Counted from the first letter of the stretch, positions 26,491-35,276 are shown. The stretch: DNA of 64,000 bases from Coprousia sp963931435 (GCA_963931435.1 OZ007012.1:558001-622000); one strand, 5' to 3'. Program-made: numbers and translations. The notes: generated by a model not told the origin, from the sequence alone.

Positions 26491-26518
26491 CCGCTAGGTT
26501 CACGCACGAACCCGCTGC

Positions 26519-26636
26519 CAGAGACAGCCGGTGCCCAGGGCTCGCCCGGGCTTAAGGGGGAAACCCGCCAGCCGAGGTGGACGAGATCATACGCCTTCTC
26601 GCCCCCGTGCTCGCATGCAGCGCGGGGGCTTCTTTT
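26519..26636 (+). promoter_or_regulatory. Ribosomal protein L10 leader with attenuator
   Basis: The untranslated region before rplJ carries the conserved L10-leader pieces: AGAGACAGCCGGTG (26521-26534 region), GGGCTTAAGGG, and CCAGCCGAGGTGG (26568-26580). These form the kinked stem bound by the L10-(L12)4 complex. A GCCCCCG...CGGGGGC hairpin (26601-26629) followed by TTCTTTTT acts as the attenuator. Free L10 would stabilise the leader and promote termination. The assignment is by remembered leader consensus. Confidence 0.75.
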
Positions 26637-26700
26637 TCGAGGCGTCCCCGCCGCTTGGTTTGAGGGTCGTGCCCGGAAAAGCTACAAGGAGGTGTAACAG

Positions 26701-27222
26701 ATGCCGCAACAGTACAAGATCGACAAGGTCGCCGAGATCGAGCAGCACGTGCAGAACAGCAACGGCGTGTTCGTGGTCAGCTACAACGGTCTCACCGTCA
26801 AGCAGGCCCAGGAGCTTCGTCATCAGCTGCGCGAGGTGGGCGCCGAGATGAAGGTGTACAAGAACAACCTCACTCGCCTGGCTCTCAAGAACCAGGAGCA
26901 GCCGGAGATCGATGAGCTCCTCGCTGGTCCGTGCGCCTACGTGTTCTATGAGAACGAGCCCGTCGAGCCCGCCAAGGCGCTCAAGGAGTTCGCGAACAAG
27001 AGCAAGGGCGTGCTCGAGATCAAGGGTGGTATCTCCGAGGGCAAGGCGGTAACCGCCGAGGAGGTCAACGCCATCGCCGACCTGCCGACCAAGGATCAGC
27101 TGCTTGGCCAGATCGCCGGCCTCATCAACGGCTTCGCCCGCGATATCGCCGTCTGCGTCAACGGCGTGTCCTCTGGTCTCGCTCGCCAGATCTCCCAGAT
27201 CTCCGAGCAGAAGGCTGCCTAG
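26701..27222 (+). CDS. rplJ: 50S ribosomal protein L10
   Basis: The 173-residue protein forms the base of the ribosomal stalk. It starts MPQQYKIDKVAEIEQHVQNS and contains the 23S-binding N-terminal domain (YNGLTVKQAQELRHQLREVG, KVYKNNLTRLAL). The C-terminal helix (LLGQIAGLINGFARDIAVCV) holds L7/L12 dimers. GGAGG lies 7 bases upstream of the ATG. An L10 leader and attenuator precede it. rplK and rplA are not upstream here; a minus-strand hypothetical gene is. Confidence 0.96.
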   Translation: MPQQYKIDKVAEIEQHVQNSNGVFVVSYNGLTVKQAQELRHQLREVGAEMKVYKNNLTRLALKNQEQPEIDELLAGPCAYVFYENEPVEPAKALKEFANKSKGVLEIKGGISEGKAVTAEEVNAIADLPTKDQLLGQIAGLINGFARDIAVCVNGVSSGLARQISQISEQKAA

Positions 27223-27321
27223 CAGCCGCGCGGTCGCACCGCGCATCCGGCGCCCGCGCGCCGAACGTCTTGTTTTTCAGCTCCGCGCCCTCCCGGCGCG
27301 GGAACCGAAAGGATTTGCACC

Positions 27322-27702
27322 ATGGCTAAGCTTACCAATGAGGAGATCATCGAGGCCCTCAAGGAAATGACCCTGCTCGAGGCTTCCGAGCTCGTCAAGA
27401 TGATCGAGGACACCTTCGGCGTGTCCGCCGCCGCTCCTGCCGCCGTCGTGGCCGCTGGCCCGGCCGCCGGCGCCGCCGAGGAGGAGGAGAAGACCGAGTT
27501 CGACGTCGTGCTCGAGGGCTTCGGCGACAACAAGATCCAGGTCATCAAGGTCGTGCGCGAGCTCACCAGCCTGGGCCTGAAGGAGGCCAAGGAGGCCGTC
27601 GAGAGCGCCCCGAAGGCCATCCTCGAGGGTGTCAAGAAGGAGGACGCCGAGGCCGCCAAGGAGAAGCTCGAGGCCGCCGGCGCCGCCGTCTCCCTCAAGT
27701 AG
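27322..27702 (+). CDS. rplL: 50S ribosomal protein L7/L12
   Basis: The 126-residue stalk protein has the N-terminal dimerisation helices (LTNEEIIEALKEMTLLEASE), an Ala-rich hinge (residues about 38-55) and the globular factor-binding domain (EFDVVLEGFGDNKIQVIKVV, LGLKEAKEAVESAPK). It recruits EF-G, EF-Tu and other GTPases. It follows rplJ by 99 bases, with GAAAGGA before the ATG, and is closed by an intrinsic terminator. Unlike the usual arrangement, rpoB does not follow; it is about 20 kb away. Confidence 0.97.
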   Translation: MAKLTNEEIIEALKEMTLLEASELVKMIEDTFGVSAAAPAAVVAAGPAAGAAEEEEKTEFDVVLEGFGDNKIQVIKVVRELTSLGLKEAKEAVESAPKAILEGVKKEDAEAAKEKLEAAGAAVSLK

Positions 27703-27765
27703 TTTCCCGCGGGCGCCTGCCCGCACGGCATCGGAAAGCGCTTGCCGCTGCCCCATGTCTCTCTC

Positions 27766-27800
27766 AGGCGGGATCCGCTTCGGCAGGTCCCGCCTTTTTC
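27766..27800 (+). terminator. Terminator after rplL
   Basis: GGCGGGA pairs with TCCCGCC, followed by TTTTTC. It is 64 bases after the rplL stop. Confidence 0.85.
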
Positions 27801-27987
27801 GTGCGCACTCCCAGCCGCACGTGTGGACTTGCCTGCCACGCCGCGGATTGTCTGCGAGGTGTTCCCGTGTGCGAGAATGCCACTTTTGGGCTCTCCAGAG
27901 AGAGGAAAGTGGGCTCTTCGGTGGTTTCTGTGGGAGAGATTCCGGCATAGGCCCAGCTCAGCGGGCGAAAACAACGATCTGGAACTG

Positions 27988-28016
27988 AAACGGCCCCGGG
28001 AGGGGCCGTTTCCGCG
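27988..28016 (+). terminator. Hairpin at the left end of the IS
   Basis: AAACGGCCCC pairs perfectly with GGGGCCGTTT across GGGA. Located between the left inverted repeat and the transposase, it probably insulates the transposase from impinging transcription. Confidence 0.6.
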
Positions 28017-28069
28017 TCATCCGCCTATGATTGCTAAGCCAAATTCAGACAACCGAAGAGGTGTGACGC

Positions 28070-29443
28070 ATGAAGAGTCTACTACTTCTCGCCCTCGGTC
28101 TGGCCCGCACGGTCGTCCTGGGCGCGCGCATCGAGGCCGAGCGCATCGTCGTGAGCGTCCGGCCCTACAAGCGCGAGCAGCGCCGCTGCCCCGTATGCGG
28201 CAGGGCCTGCGACTTCTACGACATGGCGAACCGCGGGGCCCCCAGGCTGTGGAGGGCGATGGACCTGGCGCGCTCGGCCTGCTACCTGGAGTACGCGCCC
28301 TGCAGGGTGCGCTGCCCGGAGCACGGCGTGCGCACCGAGGCCGTCCCCTGGGCGCGGCACGGGGCGCGCTTCACGCGCGACTTCGAGGACTGGGTGGCGT
28401 GGCTGGCGGTCCGCTGCACCGCCTCGGCGGTCTCCGAGCTCGCCCGCGTCGAGTGGCACAGCGTGGGCGGCGTGTGCAGGCGCGTCTACGCCGAGCTGGA
28501 GGCCGCGCGCGGCGCCTCGAGGTTCGACGGCGTGCGCCGCATCGGCATCGACGAGACGTCGTACAAGAAGGGCCACAAGTACGTCACGGTGGTCGTCGAC
28601 CACGACCGCGGCTGCCTCATCTGGGCGCACGAGGGCACCGGCAAGGACGTGCTCAACCTGTTCCTCGACGAGCTCACGCGCGAGCAGAGGCGCGCCATAG
28701 AGGTGGTGACCGCCGACGGCGCGAGGTGGATAAGGCAGCTGGTCAAGCGCCGCTGCCCCAACGCGAGGTGGGTCATGGACCCCTTCCACGTGGTCCAGTG
28801 GATGAACGACGCGCTCGACGCCGTGCGCTGCGAGGAGTGGAACGCCGCCAGGGCCGCCGCCAGGGCCGCCAGGCCCAGGCCCGAGGGCAAGCGCGGCAGG
28901 CCTGCCAAAGGCGAGCTGCCGCCCGAGGAGGTCAGGGCGCTCGAGGAGGAGGCGGCCTCCATCAAGGGCAGCCGCTACGCGCTCGTGAAGAACCCCGAGG
29001 ACCTCACCGACGGCCAGAGGGCGAGGCTCGAGGCGCTCAAGAAGAGGGCCGGCTCGCGGCTGGTCAGGGCCTGGGAGCTCAAGGAGGACCTGCGGGCCGT
29101 CTTCCGGGCAGCCGACGGCTCCGAGGCCGCCGAGCTGCTCGACGACTGGATGCACAGGGCCGCCTACTGCAAGATCGCCAAGGTCGTCGCCGTGGAGAAG
29201 AAGGTGCGCCGCCGGCGCGACGACATCATCGCCGCAGTCGAGCTCGGCATCAGCAACGGGCGCGTAGAGGCCATCAACAACAAGATCAAGGTGGCGGTGA
29301 GGATGGGCTACGGCTTCCGCAACACCGACAACCTCGTGGCCCTGCTCATGCTCAGGTGCGGCGACTGCCAGCCCCAGCTCCCGGGTCGCCCGGTGAAGGC
29401 GAGGAAGAAGGGCGTGAAGGGAGCGAAGAGCGTTGCTGCCTAG
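28070..29443 (+). CDS. ISL3-family transposase
   Basis: The 457-residue transposase has an N-terminal zinc-ribbon (RCPVCGRACDFYD, then RCPEHG), a helix-turn-helix region, and the DDE catalytic domain: first Asp in RIGIDETSYKKGHKYVTVV, second in WVMDPFHVVQWMND, Glu in SNGRVEAINNKIKVA. It is full length without frameshift, so the element may be active. Arginine is often encoded by AGG here, whereas neighbouring genes prefer CGC, consistent with horizontal origin. GAAGAGGTG precedes the ATG by 6 bases. It mobilises the IS by cut and paste or a related path. Confidence 0.95.
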   Translation: MKSLLLLALGLARTVVLGARIEAERIVVSVRPYKREQRRCPVCGRACDFYDMANRGAPRLWRAMDLARSACYLEYAPCRVRCPEHGVRTEAVPWARHGARFTRDFEDWVAWLAVRCTASAVSELARVEWHSVGGVCRRVYAELEAARGASRFDGVRRIGIDETSYKKGHKYVTVVVDHDRGCLIWAHEGTGKDVLNLFLDELTREQRRAIEVVTADGARWIRQLVKRRCPNARWVMDPFHVVQWMNDALDAVRCEEWNAARAAARAARPRPEGKRGRPAKGELPPEEVRALEEEAASIKGSRYALVKNPEDLTDGQRARLEALKKRAGSRLVRAWELKEDLRAVFRAADGSEAAELLDDWMHRAAYCKIAKVVAVEKKVRRRRDDIIAAVELGISNGRVEAINNKIKVAVRMGYGFRNTDNLVALLMLRCGDCQPQLPGRPVKARKKGVKGAKSVAA

Positions 29444-29555
29444 GCTAGCCCCTTGTCACACAAACTACCGAAGCCTCGGAAAGTGGCATTCTCGCACACG
29501 GGAACGAATCTACGCGACCCCGGTGGGCTGCGACGCCGGATCGGCCACGCCGGCG

Positions 29556-30425
29556 CTACCGGCCGAGCACCGGGTTCGCCAGGATCGCGGTGTAGGGCAG
29601 CGTCAGCTGCAGGAAGTCCATGTTGCGCTTGTAGTCGCGCGCGAACACGCTGCAGAACAGCGCATCCAGCACGAACTGCACGGCGATGTGGCTTGCGAAC
29701 TGCGTGATGCGGTTCTGCAGGCTCTCCCGCTCGCTCACCATCAGATAGGCGTCGAGTCCGGCGAGTCGCTGGCGCGCCCGCCGCGAGCCGACGAGGATCA
29801 CGGGCGTCCCGCGCTCCTTGAGGTGGCGGATGTAGCGCTGGTAGACCGGCTGCAGGCCGGAGTAGGTGATGAGCATCGCGGCATCCTGCGGGCCGGATTG
29901 CAGCGCCAGGCGCGTCTGGCGCTCGCCGCTGTCGGGGCAGGTGGCGCGCTTGCCAGCTGAGAGCAGGCGGTCCTCGAACATCTGGGCGGGATAGACGTTG
30001 TGCGACCCGGTGAAGATGACCACGTGTTCGGCCTGCGCGATGATGCGCGCCGCGCGGTCCAGCTCCTCGGGGTCGAGTAGCTTGGCGGTGTCGGTGATGG
30101 TGGTCGCGTAGAGCGTCGACATGTTGGATATGATGGTCTGGTTGCTGTCGCCGGGAGCGAAGGGGAAGTTCACGTCCACCTTGCCCGGGCGCACGGGCTC
30201 GGCGCCGACCTCGCGCCCCAACTCGGTCTTGAGCTCCTTGAAGCCGCTGAGCCCCAGCTTCTTGCAGAGGCGCTGCACGCTTGCAGGCGAGGTGGCGGTG
30301 GCGCGGGCCAACTCCTTGATGGTGTAGCGCTGCACCTGGGCCCCCAGTCGCAGGACGGCCTGGGCGAGCTGGAGCTCGGTGGGGGTGAGGTCCGCAGCCT
30401 GCGCCACGCGTTCGCGGATGTCCAT
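29556..30425 (-). CDS. RpiR-family transcriptional regulator
   Basis: The 289-residue protein has an N-terminal HTH_6 domain (residues 1-75: VQRYTIKELARATATSPASV, QRLCKKLGLSGFKELK) and a C-terminal SIS sugar-phosphate isomerase domain (VVIFTGSHNVYPAQMFEDRL, AMLITYSGLQPVYQRYIRHL). SIS-domain regulators sense phosphosugars. It is divergent from a GH4 6-phospho-glycosidase; two near-identical 13-bp motifs lie between them and are candidate operators. GAGGAGAG precedes the ATG; longer frames run into GC-rich sequence without a site. It sits directly right of the IS insertion. Confidence 0.9.
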   Translation of the reverse strand: MDIRERVAQAADLTPTELQLAQAVLRLGAQVQRYTIKELARATATSPASVQRLCKKLGLSGFKELKTELGREVGAEPVRPGKVDVNFPFAPGDSNQTIISNMSTLYATTITDTAKLLDPEELDRAARIIAQAEHVVIFTGSHNVYPAQMFEDRLLSAGKRATCPDSGERQTRLALQSGPQDAAMLITYSGLQPVYQRYIRHLKERGTPVILVGSRRARQRLAGLDAYLMVSERESLQNRITQFASHIAVQFVLDALFCSVFARDYKRNMDFLQLTLPYTAILANPVLGR

Positions 30426-30621
30426 CGTCTCTCCTCTTGTCCCGGTGCGCTCCGGTGCGGCCCCCCGGGTGCGCGCGTTCGAGCTGCGGGCACGGGCTCG
30501 GCGGCACCCCGGCCGGCGACGCGCCTGCTGCCGCGCCCGCGCCTGCCGCCGCGCTCGTCCCTGCTGCCGCACGGGTGCGCCCCCGCGCCGCTCCGGCGGG
30601 CGCCCGCTGGGCCTGCAGACA

Positions 30622-30697
30622 TCAAAACGTATCAGAAACGGCGTCATAAGACCGTTCAGCGCTCGTACGATCCGATATTATCACTCAAAACGATTCA
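30622..30697. promoter_or_regulatory. Putative paired operator between RpiR and GH4 genes
   Basis: TCAAAACGTATCA (30622-30634) and TCAAAACGATTCA (30685-30697) differ only at two central bases and start 63 bp apart, about six helical turns. A TATTAT hexamer (30676-30681), a possible -10 for the GH4 gene, lies just before the second copy. Binding by the adjacent RpiR protein is inferred. The remaining parts of 30426-30804 show no gene. Confidence 0.5.
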
Positions 30698-30804
30698 AGA
30701 TGCGCGCCCGCGTTCGCACGACGGGACATACTGTGGCTGTACAGAGCCCCGTACGTGCGCCGCGGCGCGCGGGCGGGCGCAAGCCGTATCGAGAGAGGAT
30801 GCTC

Positions 30805-32205
30805 ATGGCAGACAAGCAAGGCGTCAAGATCGTCACCATTGGCGGCGGCTCGAGCTACACCCCCGAGCTCATGGAGGGCTTCATCAAGCGCTACGACCAG
30901 CTGCCGATCCGCGAGATCTGGCTCGTGGACATCGAGGACGGCCGCGAGAAGGTCGAGATCGTGGGCGCCATGGCCCAGCGCATGTGGGACGCGAGCCCCT
31001 ACGACGTCAAGGTGCACATCTCCTTCGACCGCCGCGAGGCCCTGCCGGGCGCCGACTTCGTGACCACGCAGTTCCGCGTCGGCCTGCTCTACGCGCGCAT
31101 CAAGGACGAGCGCATCCCGCTCTCCTACGGCATGCTCGGCCAGGAGACCAACGGCGCCGGCGGCATGTTCAAGGCCTTCCGCACCATCCCGGTCATCGGC
31201 CAGATCATCGCCGACATGCGCGAGCTCTGCCCGGACGCGTGGCTCATCAACTTCACCAACCCCTCCGGCATGGTGACCGAGGCCGCCATCAAGCACTTCG
31301 GCTGGAAGAAGACGATCGGCCTGTGCAACGTGCCGGTGGGCTCTATGATCGGCGAGCCCAAGATGATCGGCTACGAGGAGAACGACCCGCGCCTCACCTT
31401 CCGCTTCGCCGGTCTCAACCACTTCCACTGGCACCGCGTGTGGGACGAGAACGGCCGTGAGGTCACCCACGAGATCATCGACCACCTGAACGACCGCGAC
31501 AACGGCATGCCCGCCAACATCCAGCAGGCCGAGTTCCCGCTCGACATGCTCCACTCCATGGGCATGATCCCCTGCGGCTACCACCGCTACTACTACATGC
31601 ACGAGGAGATGATGAAGCAGGAGCTGGAGGAGTTCGCCAAGGGCGAGTGCCGCGCCGAGGTCGTCAAGAAGACCGAGGACGAGCTCTTCGAGCTCTACAA
31701 GGATCCCAACCTCGACCACAAGCCCGAGCAGCTGGCCAAGCGCGGCGGCGCGCACTACTCCGATGCCGCCTGCGAGACCATCGCGGCCATCTACAACGAC
31801 CGCCACGAGCACATGGTCGTCTCGACCGAGAACCGCGGCGCCATCCCCGACCTCGACCCGACCTCGATCGTCGAGGTCTCGGCGCTGATCGGCCGCAACG
31901 GCGCCGAGCCCATCGTCTGGGGCCCGATGCCCAGCCAGGAGAAGGGCTGGCTGCAGATGATGAAGGCCATGGAGGAGTGCGTCATCGAGGCCGCCATCAC
32001 CGGCGACTACGGCAAGGCGCTCGAGGCCTTCTGCCTGAATCCGCAGGTCGAGAACGGCGCCGACGCGCGCCGCGTGCTCGACGAGCTGCTCGTCGCGCAC
32101 GAGAAGTACCTGCCCCAGTTTGCCGAGAAGATTGCCGAGCTCAAGGCGGCGGGCGTCACCGTCACCGATGAGACGGCGGCCAAGCTGGTGGCCGAGGGTA
32201 AGTAG
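30805..32205 (+). CDS. GH4 6-phospho-alpha/beta-glucosidase
   Basis: The 466-residue family 4 enzyme uses NAD+ and a divalent metal to cleave phosphorylated glycosides by an oxidation-elimination route. The NAD loop is VTIGGGSSYTPELMEG at the N-terminus. INFTNPSGMVTEAAIKH, metal-ligand Cys in GLCNVPVG and His in GLNHFHWHRVW are present, with QQAEFPLDMLHSMGMIPCGY following. It acts in the cytoplasm on products of PTS uptake. GAGAGAGG supports the ATG at 30805 better than one 6 bases upstream. It is divergent from the RpiR gene and starts the beta-glucoside island. Confidence 0.93.
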   Translation: MADKQGVKIVTIGGGSSYTPELMEGFIKRYDQLPIREIWLVDIEDGREKVEIVGAMAQRMWDASPYDVKVHISFDRREALPGADFVTTQFRVGLLYARIKDERIPLSYGMLGQETNGAGGMFKAFRTIPVIGQIIADMRELCPDAWLINFTNPSGMVTEAAIKHFGWKKTIGLCNVPVGSMIGEPKMIGYEENDPRLTFRFAGLNHFHWHRVWDENGREVTHEIIDHLNDRDNGMPANIQQAEFPLDMLHSMGMIPCGYHRYYYMHEEMMKQELEEFAKGECRAEVVKKTEDELFELYKDPNLDHKPEQLAKRGGAHYSDAACETIAAIYNDRHEHMVVSTENRGAIPDLDPTSIVEVSALIGRNGAEPIVWGPMPSQEKGWLQMMKAMEECVIEAAITGDYGKALEAFCLNPQVENGADARRVLDELLVAHEKYLPQFAEKIAELKAAGVTVTDETAAKLVAEGK

Positions 32206-32255
32206 CCCGGAGGCGCCGGACGGCGATCCGGTTTCCAACAGCGCTCCCTCTTCTT

Positions 32256-32295
32256 GACGGGCGTGGTCGCAAGCGTGTGCGGCCGCGCCCGTTTT
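32256..32295 (+). terminator. Terminator after the GH4 gene
   Basis: A hairpin with base stem CGGGCG/CGCCCG is followed by TTTTC, 50 bases after the stop. The 32296-32514 stretch beyond it holds repeated GCGGAAA motifs and a small TTCCGC-TTTTT-GCGGAA hairpin (about 32437-32453) ahead of the regulator gene, but no coding sequence. Confidence 0.7.
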
Positions 32296-32514
32296 CGTTG
32301 TCGGCGAGCGGTCGGTATCGCCCCGCGAACGGTATTGTCTTCAAGCTTCAAAACTAACAGCCCGGTAACGCGGAAATCCTATGACAGGTTCTACAGCACG
32401 TGCGACCTGCTACGATGAAGTTCGTTCAGAAAAACTTCCGCTTTTTGCGGAAACCTTGATGATGGAAACGTCCAGAGCGGCTCCATACCATGGAATGCGG
32501 AAAGGAGCTCACGT

Positions 32515-34464
32515 ATGCAGAGCACGGTCTTCGCCGACTACATAGACGCGCATGCCGGCATCTCGCCGGCCGAAGCGGCGCAAGACCTCGACGTGAGCGT
32601 CCGCACCATCCGCACCTACGTGAGCCAGGCGAACGCCGCCATGGAGCCCTTCGCCCACATCGACCACGAGCGGGGGAGCGGCTACCGCATCTCCATCGCC
32701 GATCAGGAGGCGTTCGACACCTGGCTGCACGGCGCCGGCGCGCTGCGCAGCGGCAGCGTCCCCCAGACGCCGCAGGAGCGCGTCACCTACCTGCTGAACG
32801 ACCTGCTCATGCGCAACGAATGGATCACCCTCGACGATCTGGCGAACATCCTGTTCGTTTCGCGCGGATCGATCTCCGGCGACCTCAAGGACGTCAGCCG
32901 CGTGCTCGATCGGTTCGGCCTCAAGCTGGAGCGCCGCTCGCACTACGGCATCCGCGTCACGGGCCCCGAGATGGCGCGCCGCGTGTGCTTCGCCAACATC
33001 GTCATGAGCCAGTACGGCCGCCCCTCCATCAACCGGCATTTCCCCGAGGAGAAGGTCCTCACCGGTATCGCCGAGTGCGTGGACGAGGCCGTGCACGGTA
33101 CCGATTTCCAGATCAACTCGGTCGCCTACCAGAACCTCCTGGTGCACATCGCGGTGGCGCTCATGCGCATGCGCGAGAACTACAACGTGCCCATGGAGGC
33201 CGAGCAGCTCGCCCAGATCAAGCAGACGCGCGAGTACCCCGTGGCATGCGACATCGCCCGGCTGGTGGGGGAGAAGTTCGAGGTCGAGGTGCCCGAGGAG
33301 GAAGCGGCCTACATCGCCATCCACCTGGCCGGCAAGCAGACGCTCAACATGGGCGACGCCGAGGAGGGCAGCCTCATCATCTCCGATGAGGTGTGGGAGC
33401 AGGTCTCGGCCATGCTGGAGTGCATCTGGCGCGTGTACCGGTTCGACTTCCGCGGCGATCTGGAGCTGCGAATGAACCTGGCGCGCCACATCGTGCCGCT
33501 GGCCGTGCGCCTGCAGTACAACATGGATCTCAAGAACCCGCTGCTCTCCGATATCAAGGTGCGCTACCCGCTTGCCTACGCCATGGCGATCGACGCCTCC
33601 ACCGTGCTCGCGGAGCGCTACGGCAACAGCCTCTCCGATGACGAGGTGGGCTACATCGCGCTCGCGTTCGCGCTGGCCCTCGAGCGCCAGAAGACCGAGA
33701 CGCCCAAGAAGAACATCCTCATGGTGTGCGCCTCGGGCGCCGGCTCGGCCCGCCTGCTCGAGTGGCGCTGCCAGCAGGAGTTCGGCGCCTATATCGGCAA
33801 AATCTCTACCTGTGACGTGCTCGACATCGACCGCGTCGACTTCTCCGACATTGACTACGTCTTCACCACGGTTCCCATAACGCGTCCGCTCCCCGTGCCC
33901 GTGCGCGAGGTCAAGTACTTCCTCGACACCTCCGAGGTCGAGGAGGTCAAGGAGCTCCTGAGCGGCGAGGAGGCGCCGGAGTGCGCGAGCATCCTGGGCT
34001 ACTTCGACCACAGGCTCTTCTTCCCGCACCTGGCGTTCGACAACAAGATCGAGGCGCTCGATTTCCTTCTGGCCCAGGCGGCCGAGGTGAAGGAGGTCGC
34101 CCCCAACTTCTCCGAGCTGGTCTGGAAGCGCGAAGGGTCGATCGCCACCACGTTCGGCAACAACGTGGCCATGCCCCATCCGTTGGAATCGGCCAGCACC
34201 GAGACCTTCGTGGCGGTGGGCCTCCTGGACACGCCGGTGCCCTGGGATGATTACGGCCGCACGGTTCAGGCGGTGTTCCTCTCCTCGTTCGGTCCGTCCG
34301 AGGGCAGCGAGCTCCAGGGCTTCTACGCGGTGCTCGCCGAGCTCCTCTCCAGCCAGCGCGCCATCACGGCGCTCGTTGAGGACCAGACCTGGGAGACGCT
34401 CTCCGCGCTGATCATGGCCGCCTCGGTCGGCAAGGTCCCGCGCGACGACTACGACAACCCCTGA
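32515..34464 (+). CDS. PRD-containing PTS transcriptional activator (LicR/MtlR-type, BglG family)
   Basis: The 649-residue protein has two N-terminal helix-turn-helix segments (SPAEAAQDLDVSVRTIRTYV; ITLDDLANILFVSRGSISGD), two PRD domains with conserved His (about residues 190-400, including EEAAYIAIHLAG and DEVGYIALAFALALER), an EIIB-like domain (NILMVCASGAGSARLLEWRC, about 400-490) and a C-terminal EIIA-like domain with the active His in GNNVAMPHPLESA. Phosphorylation at these sites by PTS proteins sets activity according to sugar supply. AAAGGAG precedes the ATG by 6 bases. It lies directly upstream of the IIA-IIB-IIC genes, which it likely activates. Confidence 0.92.
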   Translation: MQSTVFADYIDAHAGISPAEAAQDLDVSVRTIRTYVSQANAAMEPFAHIDHERGSGYRISIADQEAFDTWLHGAGALRSGSVPQTPQERVTYLLNDLLMRNEWITLDDLANILFVSRGSISGDLKDVSRVLDRFGLKLERRSHYGIRVTGPEMARRVCFANIVMSQYGRPSINRHFPEEKVLTGIAECVDEAVHGTDFQINSVAYQNLLVHIAVALMRMRENYNVPMEAEQLAQIKQTREYPVACDIARLVGEKFEVEVPEEEAAYIAIHLAGKQTLNMGDAEEGSLIISDEVWEQVSAMLECIWRVYRFDFRGDLELRMNLARHIVPLAVRLQYNMDLKNPLLSDIKVRYPLAYAMAIDASTVLAERYGNSLSDDEVGYIALAFALALERQKTETPKKNILMVCASGAGSARLLEWRCQQEFGAYIGKISTCDVLDIDRVDFSDIDYVFTTVPITRPLPVPVREVKYFLDTSEVEEVKELLSGEEAPECASILGYFDHRLFFPHLAFDNKIEALDFLLAQAAEVKEVAPNFSELVWKREGSIATTFGNNVAMPHPLESASTETFVAVGLLDTPVPWDDYGRTVQAVFLSSFGPSEGSELQGFYAVLAELLSSQRAITALVEDQTWETLSALIMAASVGKVPRDDYDNP

Positions 34465-34533
34465 TGCCTCCGGGTATCAATTCTCGTTTTTATATGGTAA
34501 CTCTGAGGAGAAACTGTTGAGGAGGTGACAGAC

Positions 34534-34863
34534 ATGGCAGAGGAAGAGTTCAGCCAGGAGATGGTCTCGTTCGGGATCGTCGCCGCGGCCGGCCAGGCGC
34601 GCTCGCTCGCGTTCGAGGCCCTCAAGGCCGCCAAGGGTGGTGACTTCGACAAGGCGTACGACCTGCTCAAGCAGTCCGAGGATGCCGGCCTCGAGGCGCA
34701 TCACGCTCAGACCCAGCTGCTGGCCAAGGAGGCCTCGGGCGACCACACGCCCGTCGACGTGCTCCTGGTCCATGCGCAGGATCATCTGATGACCTCCATG
34801 CTCGCGCAGGAGCTCATCAAGGAGATCATCGATCTTCGCAAGGAGATCGCTGACAACGAGTAG
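34534..34863 (+). CDS. PTS lactose/cellobiose-type EIIA
   Basis: The 109-residue protein is an all-helical EIIA of the lactose/chitobiose family, functioning as a trimer. The phosphorylated His lies in VLLVHAQDHLMTSMLAQELI, and SFGIVAAAGQARSLAFEALK forms the first helices. It passes phosphate from HPr to the EIIB encoded next. GAGGAGGTG lies 6 bases before the ATG at 34534; an in-frame GTG three codons earlier overlaps that site and is less likely. It starts a IIA-IIB-IIC run. Confidence 0.95.
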   Translation: MAEEEFSQEMVSFGIVAAAGQARSLAFEALKAAKGGDFDKAYDLLKQSEDAGLEAHHAQTQLLAKEASGDHTPVDVLLVHAQDHLMTSMLAQELIKEIIDLRKEIADNE

Positions 34864-34931
34864 GCTCGCCCCAGGGGCGCGCCCGGCACGGGACGGCAAG
34901 GCTCCCGTGCAAGAAGAGGGAGGTTTTTGCA

Positions 34932-35228
34932 ATGAAGGTTCTTCTGGTTTGCGCAGGCGGCATGTCCACCTCTATCCTCATGAAGAAGATGGAGAAGTAC
35001 GCCGCCGAGAAGGGTATCGAGTTCGAGATCGCCGCCGTCGGCCTGGCCGAGTACAAGGACGTCTGGCAGGACGGCTATGACTGCATCCTGATGGGCCCGC
35101 AGGTCTCCTACCGCAAGGACGAGGTCAAGAGCACCGTCTCCATCCCGGTCGACGTCATCCCGCCGGCGGATTACGGCATCGGCAACTGCGATCACATCTT
35201 CAAGCAGATCGACAAGCTGCTCGGCTAG
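34932..35228 (+). CDS. PTS cellobiose-type EIIB
   Basis: The 98-residue protein has the P-loop-like phosphocysteine motif at the N-terminus (MKVLLVCAGGMSTSILMKKM, Cys7), then CILMGPQVSYRKDEVK. It receives phosphate from EIIA and transfers it to the sugar during passage through EIIC. A GAGGGAGG site precedes the ATG by 8 bases. A paralogue lacking its own IIA/IIC lies at 42177. A strong hairpin separates this gene from the EIIC gene. Confidence 0.95.
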   Translation: MKVLLVCAGGMSTSILMKKMEKYAAEKGIEFEIAAVGLAEYKDVWQDGYDCILMGPQVSYRKDEVKSTVSIPVDVIPPADYGIGNCDHIFKQIDKLLG

Positions 35229-35276
35229 TCGCGCGCTCGCGTGAGCCACCAGGGCTGCACGCTCAGCCCTGAAAAA

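Larger units (their letters stand above)
27912..29477 (+). mobile_element. ISL3-family insertion sequence, about 1566 bp
   Basis: The element is bounded by imperfect terminal inverted repeats: the left end starts GGCTCTTCGGTGGTTTCTGTG and the right end, read inward, GAGGCTTCGGTAGTTTGTGTG in two 21-base ends with 16 matches. It is flanked by an 8-bp direct repeat GGAAAGTG (27904-27911 and 29478-29485), the ISL3 target-duplication size. It carries one transposase gene, preceded by a hairpin that would block read-through from outside. Confidence 0.88.
27861..29505. repeat. Palindromic repeat element interrupted by an ISL3-family insertion
   Basis: A 26-base arm at 27861-27886 (starting GTTCCCGTGTGCGAG) is exactly complementary to 29480-29505. 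Between them lie an 18-base loop remnant, the IS and duplicated target bases. Removing the IS and one copy of GGAAAGTG restores a continuous hairpin like the intact copy at 38629-38697. The insertion therefore split one copy of a dispersed palindromic repeat. Confidence 0.85.

Noticed and set aside
27742..29448. A 568-residue plus-strand frame overlapping the transposase
   Set aside because: It is Arg/Gly-rich with no motifs, is out of frame with the transposase, and crosses the IS boundary and a terminator.
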